Positions 16,011-23,355 of a stretch of 27,657 bases of DNA are shown here, piece after piece (positions within the stretch are counted from its first letter, which is position 1; the number at the start of each line of letters is the position of its first letter). The notes under the pieces are model-generated. The model was not told the DNA's origin. It was given only the letters and a program-made list of their open reading frames with translations, and did no database searches. The translations under genes were made by a program, and so were the position numbers. The stretch covers positions 1 to 27,657 of the forward strand of contig DASZHC010000159.1 of the NCBI GenBank assembly GCA_035938215.1, read 5' to 3'. The DNA comes from DASZHC01 sp035938215 (lineage in GTDB: Bacteria; Verrucomicrobiota; Verrucomicrobiia; Chthoniobacterales; JAFAMB01).

Positions 16011-17287
16011 AAATCGTTATCTTGGGACTTTCGATTACCTCAACGTGGGGCAATGGTCACGCAACAACTTATCGTTCACTTCTGCGCGCGCTGTCAGCGC
16101 GTAGGCATGAAATTCTTTTCTTAGAACGTGATGTGGAGTGGTACGCAAACCATCGGGACTTGGCGGAGCCTCTCTTCTGTCAAGTAAGTCTTTATAAGAC
16201 ACTGGCCGAACTCAAACAGCGTTTTCTTATCGATATCCGCTCGGCTGATCTCGTTATCATCGGGTCTTACATTCCCGAGGGTGCGGCCGTGGCAGATTGG
16301 GTCACTCGAAACGCGCAGGGACCGATTGCTTTCTACGACATCGATACACCGGTAACTTTCGCCAAGTTAGCAAAGGGAGATCACGAGCATCTGTCGCCTG
16401 ACCTGGTTCCACGCTTTGACCTGTATCTTTCCTTTACGGACGGACCACTGCTTGATCGGTTGGGATCGCAGTTCGGCGCGCGAATGGTTCGGCCTCTGTA
16501 CTGTTCAGCGGATCCGGACATCTACTTTCCTCAACGGGTCAAGAAACTTTGGGACCTGGGTTACATCGGCACCTACAGCGCCGATCGGCATCGTCAATTT
16601 GAACGTCTGCTGTTGACGCCGGCAAATATATATCCTTCGTGTCGGTTCATTGTGGCGGGCTCTCTCTACCCATCTGAAGTCCAGTGGCCCCCGAATCTCG
16701 TTCGCATCTTCCATCTTCCTCATCTCAGTCATCGGCTATTTTACAATCAGCAGCGATTCACGCTAAATCTTACTCGTGGCTCAATGGTCAAAGCAGGTTT
16801 TTCGCCCAGTGTGCGTCTCTTTGAAGCGGCCGCATGTGAACTCAACTCTGTGAAGATCGAATTCCGGCGACTATCAGTTTACGATGTAGGCGAGCTCAAC
16901 GAGAAATTCGACCTCGTCCTTTTCCTCGGCGTCTTGTACCACCTGCGGCATCCGTTGCTCGCACTTGACCGGATTCATGAACATGTTGTCAATGATATTC
17001 TCGTGTTCCAGTCAATGCAGAGAGGCTCGGCCAAAGTTTTTCCACTTCGAAAAGACTACGATTTTTGGCAAACCGATATATTCGAAGAAGAGGGATTTCC
17101 CATCATGTACTTCATCGAAAACCGTTACGCCGGTGACGAGACAAACTGGTGGATTCCCAACCGAGCTTGTGCCGAAGCTATGCTCCGCAGTGCCGGTTTT
17201 ACGATAGTTGAAAACCCTGAGGAAGAGGTTTTCATATGCAGACGTTCTGACGTTGCAGCCGGTTTTCCGGTAACTCACAAGAGCTGA
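16007..17287 (+). CDS. In-frame chimera: CgeB-type transferase N-part joined to a TIGR04290-like methyltransferase C-part
   Basis: The ATG at 16007 opens MKIVILGLSITSTWGNGHAT, TYRSLLRALSARRHEILFLE, and the frame follows a CgeB-type transferase: FYDIDTPVTFAKL, DLYLSFTDGPLL, RPLYCSADPDIYFP and GFSPSVRLFEAAACE (to about 16838). The expected G-x-x-I-I-S-D-x-W and PGEEILL segments are absent. From LNSVKIEFRRLSVYDVGELN onward (about 16840) the frame is a SAM-dependent methyltransferase of the TIGR04290-like group, with FDLVLFLGVLYHLRHPLLAL, FPIMYFIENRYAGDETNWW and IPNRACAEAMLRSAGF. The SAM-binding glycine-rich motif (D.G...G) that should precede it is missing. The 426-codon ORF is fully open, so a chimeric protein could be made, but neither half keeps its donor or cofactor site. 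A deletion is the likely cause. Confidence 0.8.
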   Translation: MKIVILGLSITSTWGNGHATTYRSLLRALSARRHEILFLERDVEWYANHRDLAEPLFCQVSLYKTLAELKQRFLIDIRSADLVIIGSYIPEGAAVADWVTRNAQGPIAFYDIDTPVTFAKLAKGDHEHLSPDLVPRFDLYLSFTDGPLLDRLGSQFGARMVRPLYCSADPDIYFPQRVKKLWDLGYIGTYSADRHRQFERLLLTPANIYPSCRFIVAGSLYPSEVQWPPNLVRIFHLPHLSHRLFYNQQRFTLNLTRGSMVKAGFSPSVRLFEAAACELNSVKIEFRRLSVYDVGELNEKFDLVLFLGVLYHLRHPLLALDRIHEHVVNDILVFQSMQRGSAKVFPLRKDYDFWQTDIFEEEGFPIMYFIENRYAGDETNWWIPNRACAEAMLRSAGFTIVENPEEEVFICRRSDVAAGFPVTHKS

Positions 17288-17301
17288 ACCGAGACAGCAA
17301 C

Positions 17302-17664
17302 ATGGTCGAGGCGGTAATGATCTGGAATGAACCAAACAACAAGTCCCATTGGGACTTTGAAATCGATCCACAATGGAACTTGTTCGGCAATCTGGTTAAA
17401 CTCTCGAGTGAGGCGATTTCTTCGGAAAACTCCGGCGTCCTCAAAGTACTGGCCGGAATTTCGCCAATCGATCCGAATTTCATTCTCAACATGAAAAATC
17501 AAGGCGTTCTGAATCATGTTGATGCTATTGCTGTACACGGGTTTCCACTGGATTGGAACCATTGGAGCATCCATGACTGGCCTCTGAAGCTGCGTGAAGT
17601 TCAGGCAACAACAGATCTCCCCGTCTGGGACCTGGCTCTTTACGTCATCGCCGATCAAGGGTAA
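17302..17664 (+). pseudogene. Clan-A glycoside hydrolase-like protein, 3'-truncated
   Basis: The frame begins MVEAVMIWNEPNNKSHWDF at the usual start of this small clan-A-like glycosidase group, so the 5' end looks natural. WNEPNN carries the catalytic acid/base glutamate. AGISPIDPNFILNMKNQGVL and VDAIAVHGFPLDWNHWSIHD follow. After ATTDLPVW (about 17628), where relatives continue with the V-(S/T)-E-V-G strand containing the nucleophile glutamate, the frame turns into the antisense of myo-inositol-phosphate synthase and stops at 17664. It is therefore cut just before the nucleophile and should be inactive. It follows the methyltransferase portion by 14 bases, as a later gene of the glycan cluster. 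Confidence 0.75.
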
Positions 17665-18197
17665 TCCTCTTCGTTCGAACCGCCTACGCCAGTCCTTGTC
17701 CGACGCGATGAACACGGGAATACAGTTTACGAATGCGCACCCGGCTTCAAGAACCTGTTCCGCGTACCATTCGGTAGCCTTTTCGGAACCGACTGGGAGA
17801 TAGGAAACCACTATGTCAGTGTTGGTGTCCCTAAGGACCTCGACCACGTTTACAGGCTCCCCCGGCGCCAGTTCGACTTAAATACTTGCCAATCCCATCA
17901 TGCGTTGCCCCGCGGAATACCTTTGCCTCAGTGGCAGGCGCATTTCGCAAAACGTTGCGTATTATTGGGCTGCGCAAAGATTGCTTCCGCCAATGGGCGA
18001 CCCACCTTTGTTCGATTGACATCAAAAGCCGCCGTAAACTCTATGTCGTTGACGTGGTAGGGCCAGAGAATTGGATGCATCAAGCCCGGGACTCGTTCAC
18101 TGGCCTTCGCATCCTTGTAAAACTCAACTCCTTGAACTAGCGACGAAGCACAATTGCCGACACCGACGATCGCAACCCGCACTTTGCTCTGATCCAT
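17629..18197 (-). pseudogene. myo-Inositol-1-phosphate synthase, 3'-truncated with two frameshifts
   Basis: The ATG at 18195-18197 begins MDQSKVRVAIVGVGNCASSL, the NAD-binding G-x-G-x-x-x-S motif of bacterial inositol-3-phosphate synthase. FYKDAKASERVPGLMHPI, FTAAFDVNRTKVGRPLAEAI and FAQPNNTQRFA follow. Near 17940 the frame shifts to PATEAKVFRGATHDGIGKYL, and near 17878 it shifts again to VELAPGEPVNVVEVLRDTNT. DIVVSYLPVGSEKATEWYAE and FVNCIPVFIASD then continue to LPLIGDDVKSQV (about 17630). The family then reads GATITHR, but here the sequence becomes the antisense of the glycosidase. About 200 of 360 or so residues remain, without the C-terminal catalytic lysines. An intact enzyme would make inositol phosphate from glucose-6-phosphate for inositol lipids. 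It converges with the glycosidase, and one deletion removed both tails. Confidence 0.85.
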
Positions 18198-18301
18198 AAT
18201 TTTTCCGTATTCTTTCGCTTTGCTTTGAGTAGTTTTGCCCCTGCTTTCACACCAACCAAAGGATTCGCGTTAAACTGCGGAACAGTCAGGAGGCACCCTG
18301 G

Positions 18302-18330
18302 AGCTTGGCCGCAGATTCTGCGGCCAAGCT
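18302..18330. repeat. Perfect 13-bp inverted repeat with a 3-nt loop
   Basis: AGCTTGGCCGCAG at 18302-18314 pairs perfectly with 18318-18330 across the loop ATT. Neither side has a run of T, so it is not a typical intrinsic terminator, although it stands where one would be expected for a transcript reading out of the DUF892 gene (minus strand ending at 18494). It could be a Rho-dependent RNA stabiliser, a protein site or a REP-like element. Confidence 0.8.
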
Positions 18331-18493
18331 GTCGCGCCGATTAAGTTCGCCAGCGTTTTGCTCCACATTGGGCCGCCCGTTACGGCGGCAGCGATCTTGG
18401 ATTGGTATTGTTGCGACTTAACCCAAGTTTCGCAGTTAAAGACGGGTTAACAGGCACTGACCGGACCAAATCATGCGCAAATCTCGCGGGTTT

Positions 18494-19012
18494 TTATCGT
18501 CTTTGGCCTGTGGCCGCAGAAACGTTCACCTGACTCTCCGCGATTGAGGTCAACTTTTTGTCGGCTTCCGCCTCTTCATTGAGCGTCAGCTGCAGGGTCC
18601 CCGCAATCTGACTCTCGCCGAGCCGCCGAGCAAGGCTGCGCGCGGTTCCATAACCGGCAATCTCGTAATGCTCAACCCGTTGAGCCGCGCCTATAAGGCC
18701 AGCATCCCGCACGTCGGGATCGCCTTCTGCTTTGATCAAGACTTCGCCTTCCTTGATTAGCCCTTTCATCGCTTCACAGGTTTCGCCGGAAGATTTCTCT
18801 CCGATTTGTCCAAAAATGTCGTTCAGACGCGAAACATGTTCACGCGTTTGCTCTAGATGATGCGCAAAAGCTGAGCTTAGTTCCTGTGAGGACGCAGCTT
18901 CAGCCATTTTAGGTAATGCCTCTACAAGCTGCGTTTCGGCACTGTACAGGTCGCGCAGTTCCTCAATCAGCAGGTCGCGCAAGGCGTTTAATTTTAATGA
19001 AGTGAATCTCAT
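18494..19012 (-). CDS. DUF892 (YciE/YciF-like) ferritin-fold protein
   Basis: An intact 172-residue protein from the ATG at 19010-19012 (MRFTSLKLNALRDLLIEELR, DLYSAETQLVEALP). The frame is open further upstream to 19054, but that extension looks spurious. It has the complete four-helix pattern: EELRDLYSAETQL in helix 1, FAHHLEQTREHVSRLNDIF in helix 2, AGLIGAAQRVEHYEIAGYGT in helix 3, and LNEEAEADKKL in helix 4. The Glu/His positions fit a di-iron site like that of ferritin-type proteins. These proteins are induced by stress in several bacteria and may bind metal or handle peroxide; the exact role is not settled. It is the intact paralogue of the half-gene at 6286-6552. Hairpins lie on both sides. 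Confidence 0.88.
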   Translation of the reverse strand: MRFTSLKLNALRDLLIEELRDLYSAETQLVEALPKMAEAASSQELSSAFAHHLEQTREHVSRLNDIFGQIGEKSSGETCEAMKGLIKEGEVLIKAEGDPDVRDAGLIGAAQRVEHYEIAGYGTARSLARRLGESQIAGTLQLTLNEEAEADKKLTSIAESQVNVSAATGQRR

Positions 19013-19373
19013 AGCCCCCAAGTTCGCATTTAGGCATGGCATAGGTCGTCTCATATCTTGCCTGGGCCAAGACTTCCGCTGTGCTACGTACTGACCACTT
19101 GCCGTTCGAGGCTATACGTCAAACACCAGCCGGATAAGCGTTATGAGTCGCCTCCATCAGTTGCTTTTACAATGGTGTCATCTCCACTGAAAAACTTCCA
19201 CATCCAACTCCGCGGCTTGCCGCGAACCACTAAGCCAAGGATGGCTTCAACCGCCAGGGCAAATGGAGACCGCCCCGGTCCCGGTGGCGCCCGCCACCGG
19301 GATCTCTGGCCACCGAACTAAATTAGAAAAACGATACTGAGACTTTGGCTAACGAGGCCGGTCTTTCTGATTT
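19013..19373. other. Intergenic stretch with one hairpin
   Basis: About 360 bases between the DUF892 start and the end of the hybrid kinase. It should contain the DUF892 promoter. A plus-strand frame (19058-19321) is open but rich in Arg and Pro with no family match, and I read it as chance. The hairpin at 19279-19302 is listed separately. Confidence 0.4.
19279..19302. repeat. Perfect 11-bp inverted repeat with a 2-nt loop
   Basis: TCCCGGTGGCG at 19279-19289 pairs with 19292-19302 across CC. It is very GC-rich and stable. It lies about 70 bases beyond the 3' end of the hybrid kinase, which is transcribed leftward and ends at 19374, and no T run follows on either strand. It may be a structured 3' end or a small palindromic repeat. 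Confidence 0.75.
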
Positions 19374-20921
19374 TTAATCAACGAGATGTAAAACCGAGGC
19401 TAGCAACTGTTGCAGAGTTTCAGGTGTGACCGGTTTAAGCAAATGGTAGTCAAACCCAGCTTCCCTTGCTTTTCGCTGATCCTCTGGTTCTCCCCATCCA
19501 GTAATCGCCACTAACGTGGCATTCTTCGTTTTCGGAGTCTGCCTTAGTCGTTGCGCCACTTCGTATCCGTTTAATCCCGGTATTCCTATGTCGAGCAGGA
19601 CAACTTTGGGTTGGAAGCTTGTTGCAACTGCTAATGCAGTGGGCCCGTCATATGCAACACGGAGCTCGTGGCCGGCGATTGTCAGGAGTCTTGCCAGGCA
19701 ATCGGCTGAGTCGACATTGTCATCCGCGACCAATATCCGCATTGGAGGCGTTTCAACACCCTGGGGTTCAAAATCAACATTGGATTCTGTGTGGACTTGA
19801 GTTTGGCAGACGCACGGAAGACAAACCACAAATTCGCTCCCTTGACCCACTCCCGCGCTAAATGCCTCGACACTGCCGCCGTGTAACTCGACAATTTCCT
19901 TCACAAGCGCTAAACCCAACCCCAATCCTGGCTCGGAACGATCGACACGCCGGACCGGCTGCACAAATAGATTGAATATATGCGGCAGCGCTTCGGGATC
20001 GATTCCGATGCCTGAATCCCGGATTTTTACCACCGCTTGAGTGCCGTCCTTTTCAGCTTGCACCAGAATCTGGCCACCAGTTTCCGTGTATTTCGTGGCG
20101 TTACTAAGAAGGTTGGCGATGACCTGTTCGATTCGGGCAGGGTCGGCCTTAATCCACAAGGGTCCCGTTGGGACGGTCACCGTCAGACGATGCCGTCGTC
20201 TCTCGATGGACGCCCGGCACGCATCGACGGCCCGATTAATAATCTGAGCTATGTCTACAAGGTTCTTTCGCAACTTCATTTTCCCTCGGCTGATTCGGGC
20301 AACATCGAGAAGATCGTCCACGAGCCGCGTCATTTGGCGCACCTGCCTGTCAGCGATTTTCCGAGCCTCCTCGACGTCACGCTCGCTCGCCTCTGGCCGC
20401 GAGATGACATTTAAAGAGTTGTGGACTGCCGCGAGTGGGGTGCGCAGTTCATGACCCAGGAGTGCGAGGAACTGATCTTTCTGGCGATCGGCCTCCTGAA
20501 GCCATTCTATCTTCTTGCGCTCGGTCAGGTCTCTCGTAATCTTGCCAAAGCCGAGCAGGTTGCGTTCTTTATCAAACAATGCTGTGATTACGACGTTGGC
20601 CCAGAATCGCGTTCCATCTTTGCGGATCCTCCAACCTTCATCCTCCGTGTAGCCTGCTTCAATGGCCTGCCGGAGCTCCAATTCGGGTTTGCGTCGCGCA
20701 ATGGCTTCGGCGGGATAGAAACAGGAGAAATGTCTGCCGATAATCTCTTTGGCTGTATATCCCTTGAGGCGTTCGGCTCCGGAGTTCCAACTTGCGACGT
20801 GGCCTCTGGCATCGAGCATAAAGATTGCATAGTCTTTTATGTTCTCGATCAGCTGCAATAAGTGTTCTCTGGATTCATCTCTGCTATCAGTGAACGGTTC
20901 GGAATCGCCTGGGCGAGACAT
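19374..20921 (-). CDS. PAS-domain hybrid histidine kinase with a C-terminal receiver
   Basis: An intact 515-residue soluble sensor kinase, with the ATG at 20919-20921 and AAGGA about twelve bases upstream. Residues about 20-135 form one PAS domain (DYAIFMLDARGHVASWNSGA, KGYTAKEIIGRHFSCFYP). HisKA follows with the phospho-acceptor His157 in LLGHELRTPL. The ATPase domain has the N box NLLSNATKYT (about 270-279), the G1 box DSGIGI (302-307) and the G2 box GLGLGLALV (332-340). The receiver (about 394-515) shows the acidic pair D400/D401, phospho-acceptor D444 (VVLLDIGIPG), T474 and K496 (LLKPV). No membrane segment is visible, so the signal should be cytosolic, possibly redox or a small molecule. 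It has no output domain or adjacent regulator gene, so phosphate probably passes to a partner elsewhere. Confidence 0.92.
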   Translation of the reverse strand: MSRPGDSEPFTDSRDESREHLLQLIENIKDYAIFMLDARGHVASWNSGAERLKGYTAKEIIGRHFSCFYPAEAIARRKPELELRQAIEAGYTEDEGWRIRKDGTRFWANVVITALFDKERNLLGFGKITRDLTERKKIEWLQEADRQKDQFLALLGHELRTPLAAVHNSLNVISRPEASERDVEEARKIADRQVRQMTRLVDDLLDVARISRGKMKLRKNLVDIAQIINRAVDACRASIERRRHRLTVTVPTGPLWIKADPARIEQVIANLLSNATKYTETGGQILVQAEKDGTQAVVKIRDSGIGIDPEALPHIFNLFVQPVRRVDRSEPGLGLGLALVKEIVELHGGSVEAFSAGVGQGSEFVVCLPCVCQTQVHTESNVDFEPQGVETPPMRILVADDNVDSADCLARLLTIAGHELRVAYDGPTALAVATSFQPKVVLLDIGIPGLNGYEVAQRLRQTPKTKNATLVAITGWGEPEDQRKAREAGFDYHLLKPVTPETLQQLLASVLHLVD

Positions 20922-21294
20922 AGTGGTTCATTCCTTCTTTGCAGTATAGCCGGGGCTTCCTCCTCTTGGGACAAGCAAATCGCAACTCGTTGAATGTAAG
21001 CCGCAAAATCCGGACAGCAACGCTAATCTATTCAGGCGGGGATAGGGCGACACCCTCCTGCACGGCGGAGGGACAAGTTGTGTTCGACACCCGTTAGCCC
21101 TGACCTCTCTTTCAGGGATATTCCTGAATGCATGGCTTCTTGAACGCAGGTAGAAATGGCAGCTAGGCGGACGAGGTCCGTTCCGAACGAGCAAATAGCG
21201 GGCTTTCGGGTCCCCGAACAGGGCAAAAGCAGGAAGGCCTTTTGTGCGCCTAACAACCGTGGAAGGTTAAACTGAAGCTCAGCGATCGCAGCGC
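20922..21294. other. Intergenic stretch without a recognised gene
   Basis: About 370 bases upstream of the hybrid kinase. Minus-strand frames are open (20928-21194, 21032-21256) but give no family pattern and lack ribosome sites. The start of an alpha-amylase fragment at 21295 marks a breakpoint. The kinase promoter should lie near 20930-21000, but no clear motif is visible. Confidence 0.35.
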
Positions 21295-21444
21295 GATCTC
21301 GTGGTCAACCACACATCCGAGCAGTATCCTTGGTTTCAGGCGACGCGTCGGAACCATCCGAAATACCACCACGATTACGTGTGGCGAATGGATGACCCGG
21401 GCGATACTCCGGACCCAGCGGCGTTTCCTGGCAAACAATCCGGC
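21295..21444 (+). pseudogene. GH13 trehalose synthase / alpha-amylase fragment
   Basis: Fifty plus-strand codons read DLVVNHTSEQYPWFQATRRN, HPKYHHDYVWRMDDPGDT and PAAFPGKQSG. This is conserved region I of GH13 enzymes (D-L-V-x-N-H) with the T-S-(D/E)-Q-x-x-W-F-Q sequence characteristic of trehalose synthase-type members (TreS, maltose to trehalose). Nothing before DLVVNH or after FPGKQSG belongs to the family, and the two catalytic Asp/Glu regions are missing. It is therefore an internal scrap of about 550-1100 residues. It meets the tail of the minus-strand transglutaminase at about 21445. A lost trehalose gene fits the storage-sugar theme of the window. Confidence 0.75.
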
Positions 21445-22318
21445 GGCAAGGCGTTTCTAAGTCCAAAACGTGCCGTTTGTACTGCTACCTGCATTCCGAG
21501 ATTTGAACTGTGTTCACCAAAGAATGTGCCGCTCACGGGCATCACTCCGCGTGGATGATTGCTGACACCTACTACGATATGTTGACCTGAGGTTGCTTCG
21601 CCCAACGTGGGATCATAGCCGATCCAACCCACGGAGGGTAAGTACGCTTTGGCCCAGGCGTGCGTCGAAGCGCGCCCTGCCTCAGAAGCACTGCATTCCA
21701 GGTAGCCGCTAGCGAAGCGCGCTGGGAAGCCTAGGCTTCGTAATGCCTCAAGCATGAGGGTTGCCATGTCCCGACATGAGCCTGAGCCCGCCGCCAAGGT
21801 CATACTCGGACCCTGCACGCCTTTGGCTTCCCGCCGCTGGTATTTGATTCTCCCACGAATCATGCGGGCAACCGAGGCCACAATTTCCCCAGCGTTACAA
21901 ACCGCAGTCGGATTGATTGTTGCGTTGATCCATTCTCTTACCCTCGTGACATCAGTTGGATAGCTGCTCGCTCGGTAAGCAGCAGCGACCGCTGATTCCA
22001 TTTCCGAAATTTGGACAGGAATCTGCTCGGGACGGCCCCTCTGACCGAGCGTTGCGGGAAAGCTGCCGTCTGGTGAAGAAGAACTTCACTGCGAATGTGC
22101 AGACGGTCCGCCGGACTCAAGATATGCGCAGTAGCTACGCAATTGCCAAAGAGATCCCGACTCCATTCTAGCTCAAACTCAGGCTCGATTTTAACGCTCA
22201 TCTCCTCGATATGCACGTCGTGCCCTTCGCGCGGCCTAAGCACAAGCCGATGGGGACCAAAACGGACCGCTTTCCTGTAACGATAGGTTGTCTCGTGGAT
22301 GATATGCAGCCAACTCAT
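21375..22318 (-). pseudogene. Transglutaminase-like protease/transferase with one frameshift
   Basis: The ATG at 22316-22318 begins MSWLHIIHETTYRYRKAVRF, GPHRLVLRPREGHDV, the Bact_transglu_N beta domain. Near 22025-22035 the frame moves, and EQIPVQISEMESAVAAAYRA continues with the transglutaminase core: TLAAGSGSCRDMATLMLEAL (catalytic Cys), ASTHAWAKAYLPSVGWIGYD (catalytic His and Asp), and VGVSNHPRGVMPVSGTFFGE. The family sequence ends with MQVAVQTARFG at about 21450. The remaining codons to 21375 are antisense of the amylase fragment, so the natural stop was lost. All triad residues are present and a single base restores the frame, so sequencing error is possible. The activity of such proteins is mostly unknown. 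It starts three bases after the stop of the second transglutaminase-like gene, clearly one operon. Confidence 0.82.
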
Positions 22319-22321
22319 AGC

Positions 22322-22641
22322 TCACGGCGCTATTTCTACGGTCACCTTCATCGCGTTAAGCTCCAGCGCTCCATAGTTTGAGGTCAGCGCGACATCCGCT
22401 GCGTCGCGCCCATAGCCAATAGTAATGCGATTTCCGCGAGGCCTTTCCTGGGTGCCATCGAAAGTGACCAGCGCCCCCCGACAAAGGCTTCGAACCAGGC
22501 GTGAAGGTCCATAGGTTCAACCTGGTAAAGATAACCGACCACCATGCGCGCAGGGAGACCGCTGCGCGGTCGCAGCATCATAATCGCTGGAATAGGTGCG
22601 TTCGAACGGTAGGAAATGTGACAGCTCGCGTCGAGGACCAT
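22322..22641 (-). pseudogene. Second transglutaminase-like protein with a large internal deletion and a frameshift
   Basis: The ATG at 22639-22641, with AAGGACG upstream, begins MVLDASCHISYRSNAPIPAI, MMLRPRSG, the usual opening. At about 22560 it jumps to LPARMVVGYLYQVEPMDLHA, WFEAFVGGRW, which normally lies about 130 residues later. Near 22475 the frame shifts to VTFDGTQERPRGNRITIGYG, RDAADVALTSNYGALELNAM and KVTVEIAP, ending with TGA at 22322-22324. The deletion removed the catalytic Cys region, while His (DLHAWFE) and Asp (TFDG) remain. About 107 codons are left of a normal 270-290, so it cannot be active. It is the promoter-proximal gene of the pair, and its stop is three bases before the next ATG. 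Confidence 0.8.
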
Positions 22642-22850
22642 GTTGTTATTCGTCCTTAAATGTGAGTTTGGTCTTATGACAGTAGCAGTATGCTTTGCCA
22701 CCAATGCCGTCCGTCTTTCTGCGGGCAAATCGTTACGCCGGCAGACAGCTTTTGAGTCCTTGCGCGACAGAGGTCTACGGCTATCATGCCGGGTCCCGGC
22801 CGCGTTCAGGCGGGGTCCGACTTCATGCGAAATGGCCCTCACTTCATTCT

Positions 22851-23204
22851 TTAATAACAGTGAATTTCGCAATCCCCTACACGGTGGGTCTGGATCGGAG
22901 GCCCAGCGTTCGACAATGTCTCTTTGCCGACACGCCTGATGTTCGAGTGGCTCATTTTTCGATGCGGTCCAGGATTGAGAACAAAAAGAATCGTGTCACC
23001 GGCCTCTTGTTCAAGATCAACATCGCGCCGGCGCTTACCTTCAGCGTCCAGACTTCGCATTTTCACAATGCAGTGCACCGGTTCACCCTGGTCCTCTGCA
23101 TGACCCCTGTTTGTGATCTCTCCCCTAAATTCAAAGAAAGCGATATCTTCATTCATACAGTCGTAGGTTAAGAGGAAGGTCAATCTGCCAGACAAGATTT
23201 CCAT
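22851..23204 (-). CDS. Hypothetical protein, doubtful
   Basis: A 117-codon minus-strand frame from the ATG at 23202-23204 (MEILSGRLTFLLTYDCMNED). It continues IAFFEFRGEITNRGHAEDQG, EPVHCIVKMRSLDAEGKRRR and DVDLEQEAGDTILFVLN. An inner ATG (MNEDIAFFEF) is an alternative start. Composition is plausible for a small soluble protein, but I recognise no family and see no good ribosome site. It lies between the GT4 gene and the transglutaminase pair, all on the same strand, and may be an operon member or a decayed gene. Plus-strand frames over the same bases (22640-23171) look less protein-like. Confidence 0.35.
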   Translation of the reverse strand: MEILSGRLTFLLTYDCMNEDIAFFEFRGEITNRGHAEDQGEPVHCIVKMRSLDAEGKRRRDVDLEQEAGDTILFVLNPGPHRKMSHSNIRRVGKETLSNAGPPIQTHRVGDCEIHCY

Positions 23205-23355
23205 TCTCAAATCGAAAGAGAAGCCCTCCCCGGACGCTCAGTCGTGACCGAGGTCTTCCGCCCTCGATTCAAGGGTCTCGGGTCGTGAAGAGGAGTAGCG
23301 CAAATTAAAGTCCCCGCTCGTACTATGTCGAATAACTCCTTCAGCTGGAGTCTCG

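Noticed and set aside
19058..19321. 87-codon plus-strand frame
   Set aside because: No family match, no ribosome site, Arg/Pro-rich, and it spans a hairpin; probably chance.
22640..23171. Two overlapping plus-strand frames (99 and 158 codons)
   Set aside because: They overlap each other and a minus-strand frame, have no motifs, and their composition looks like antisense reading.
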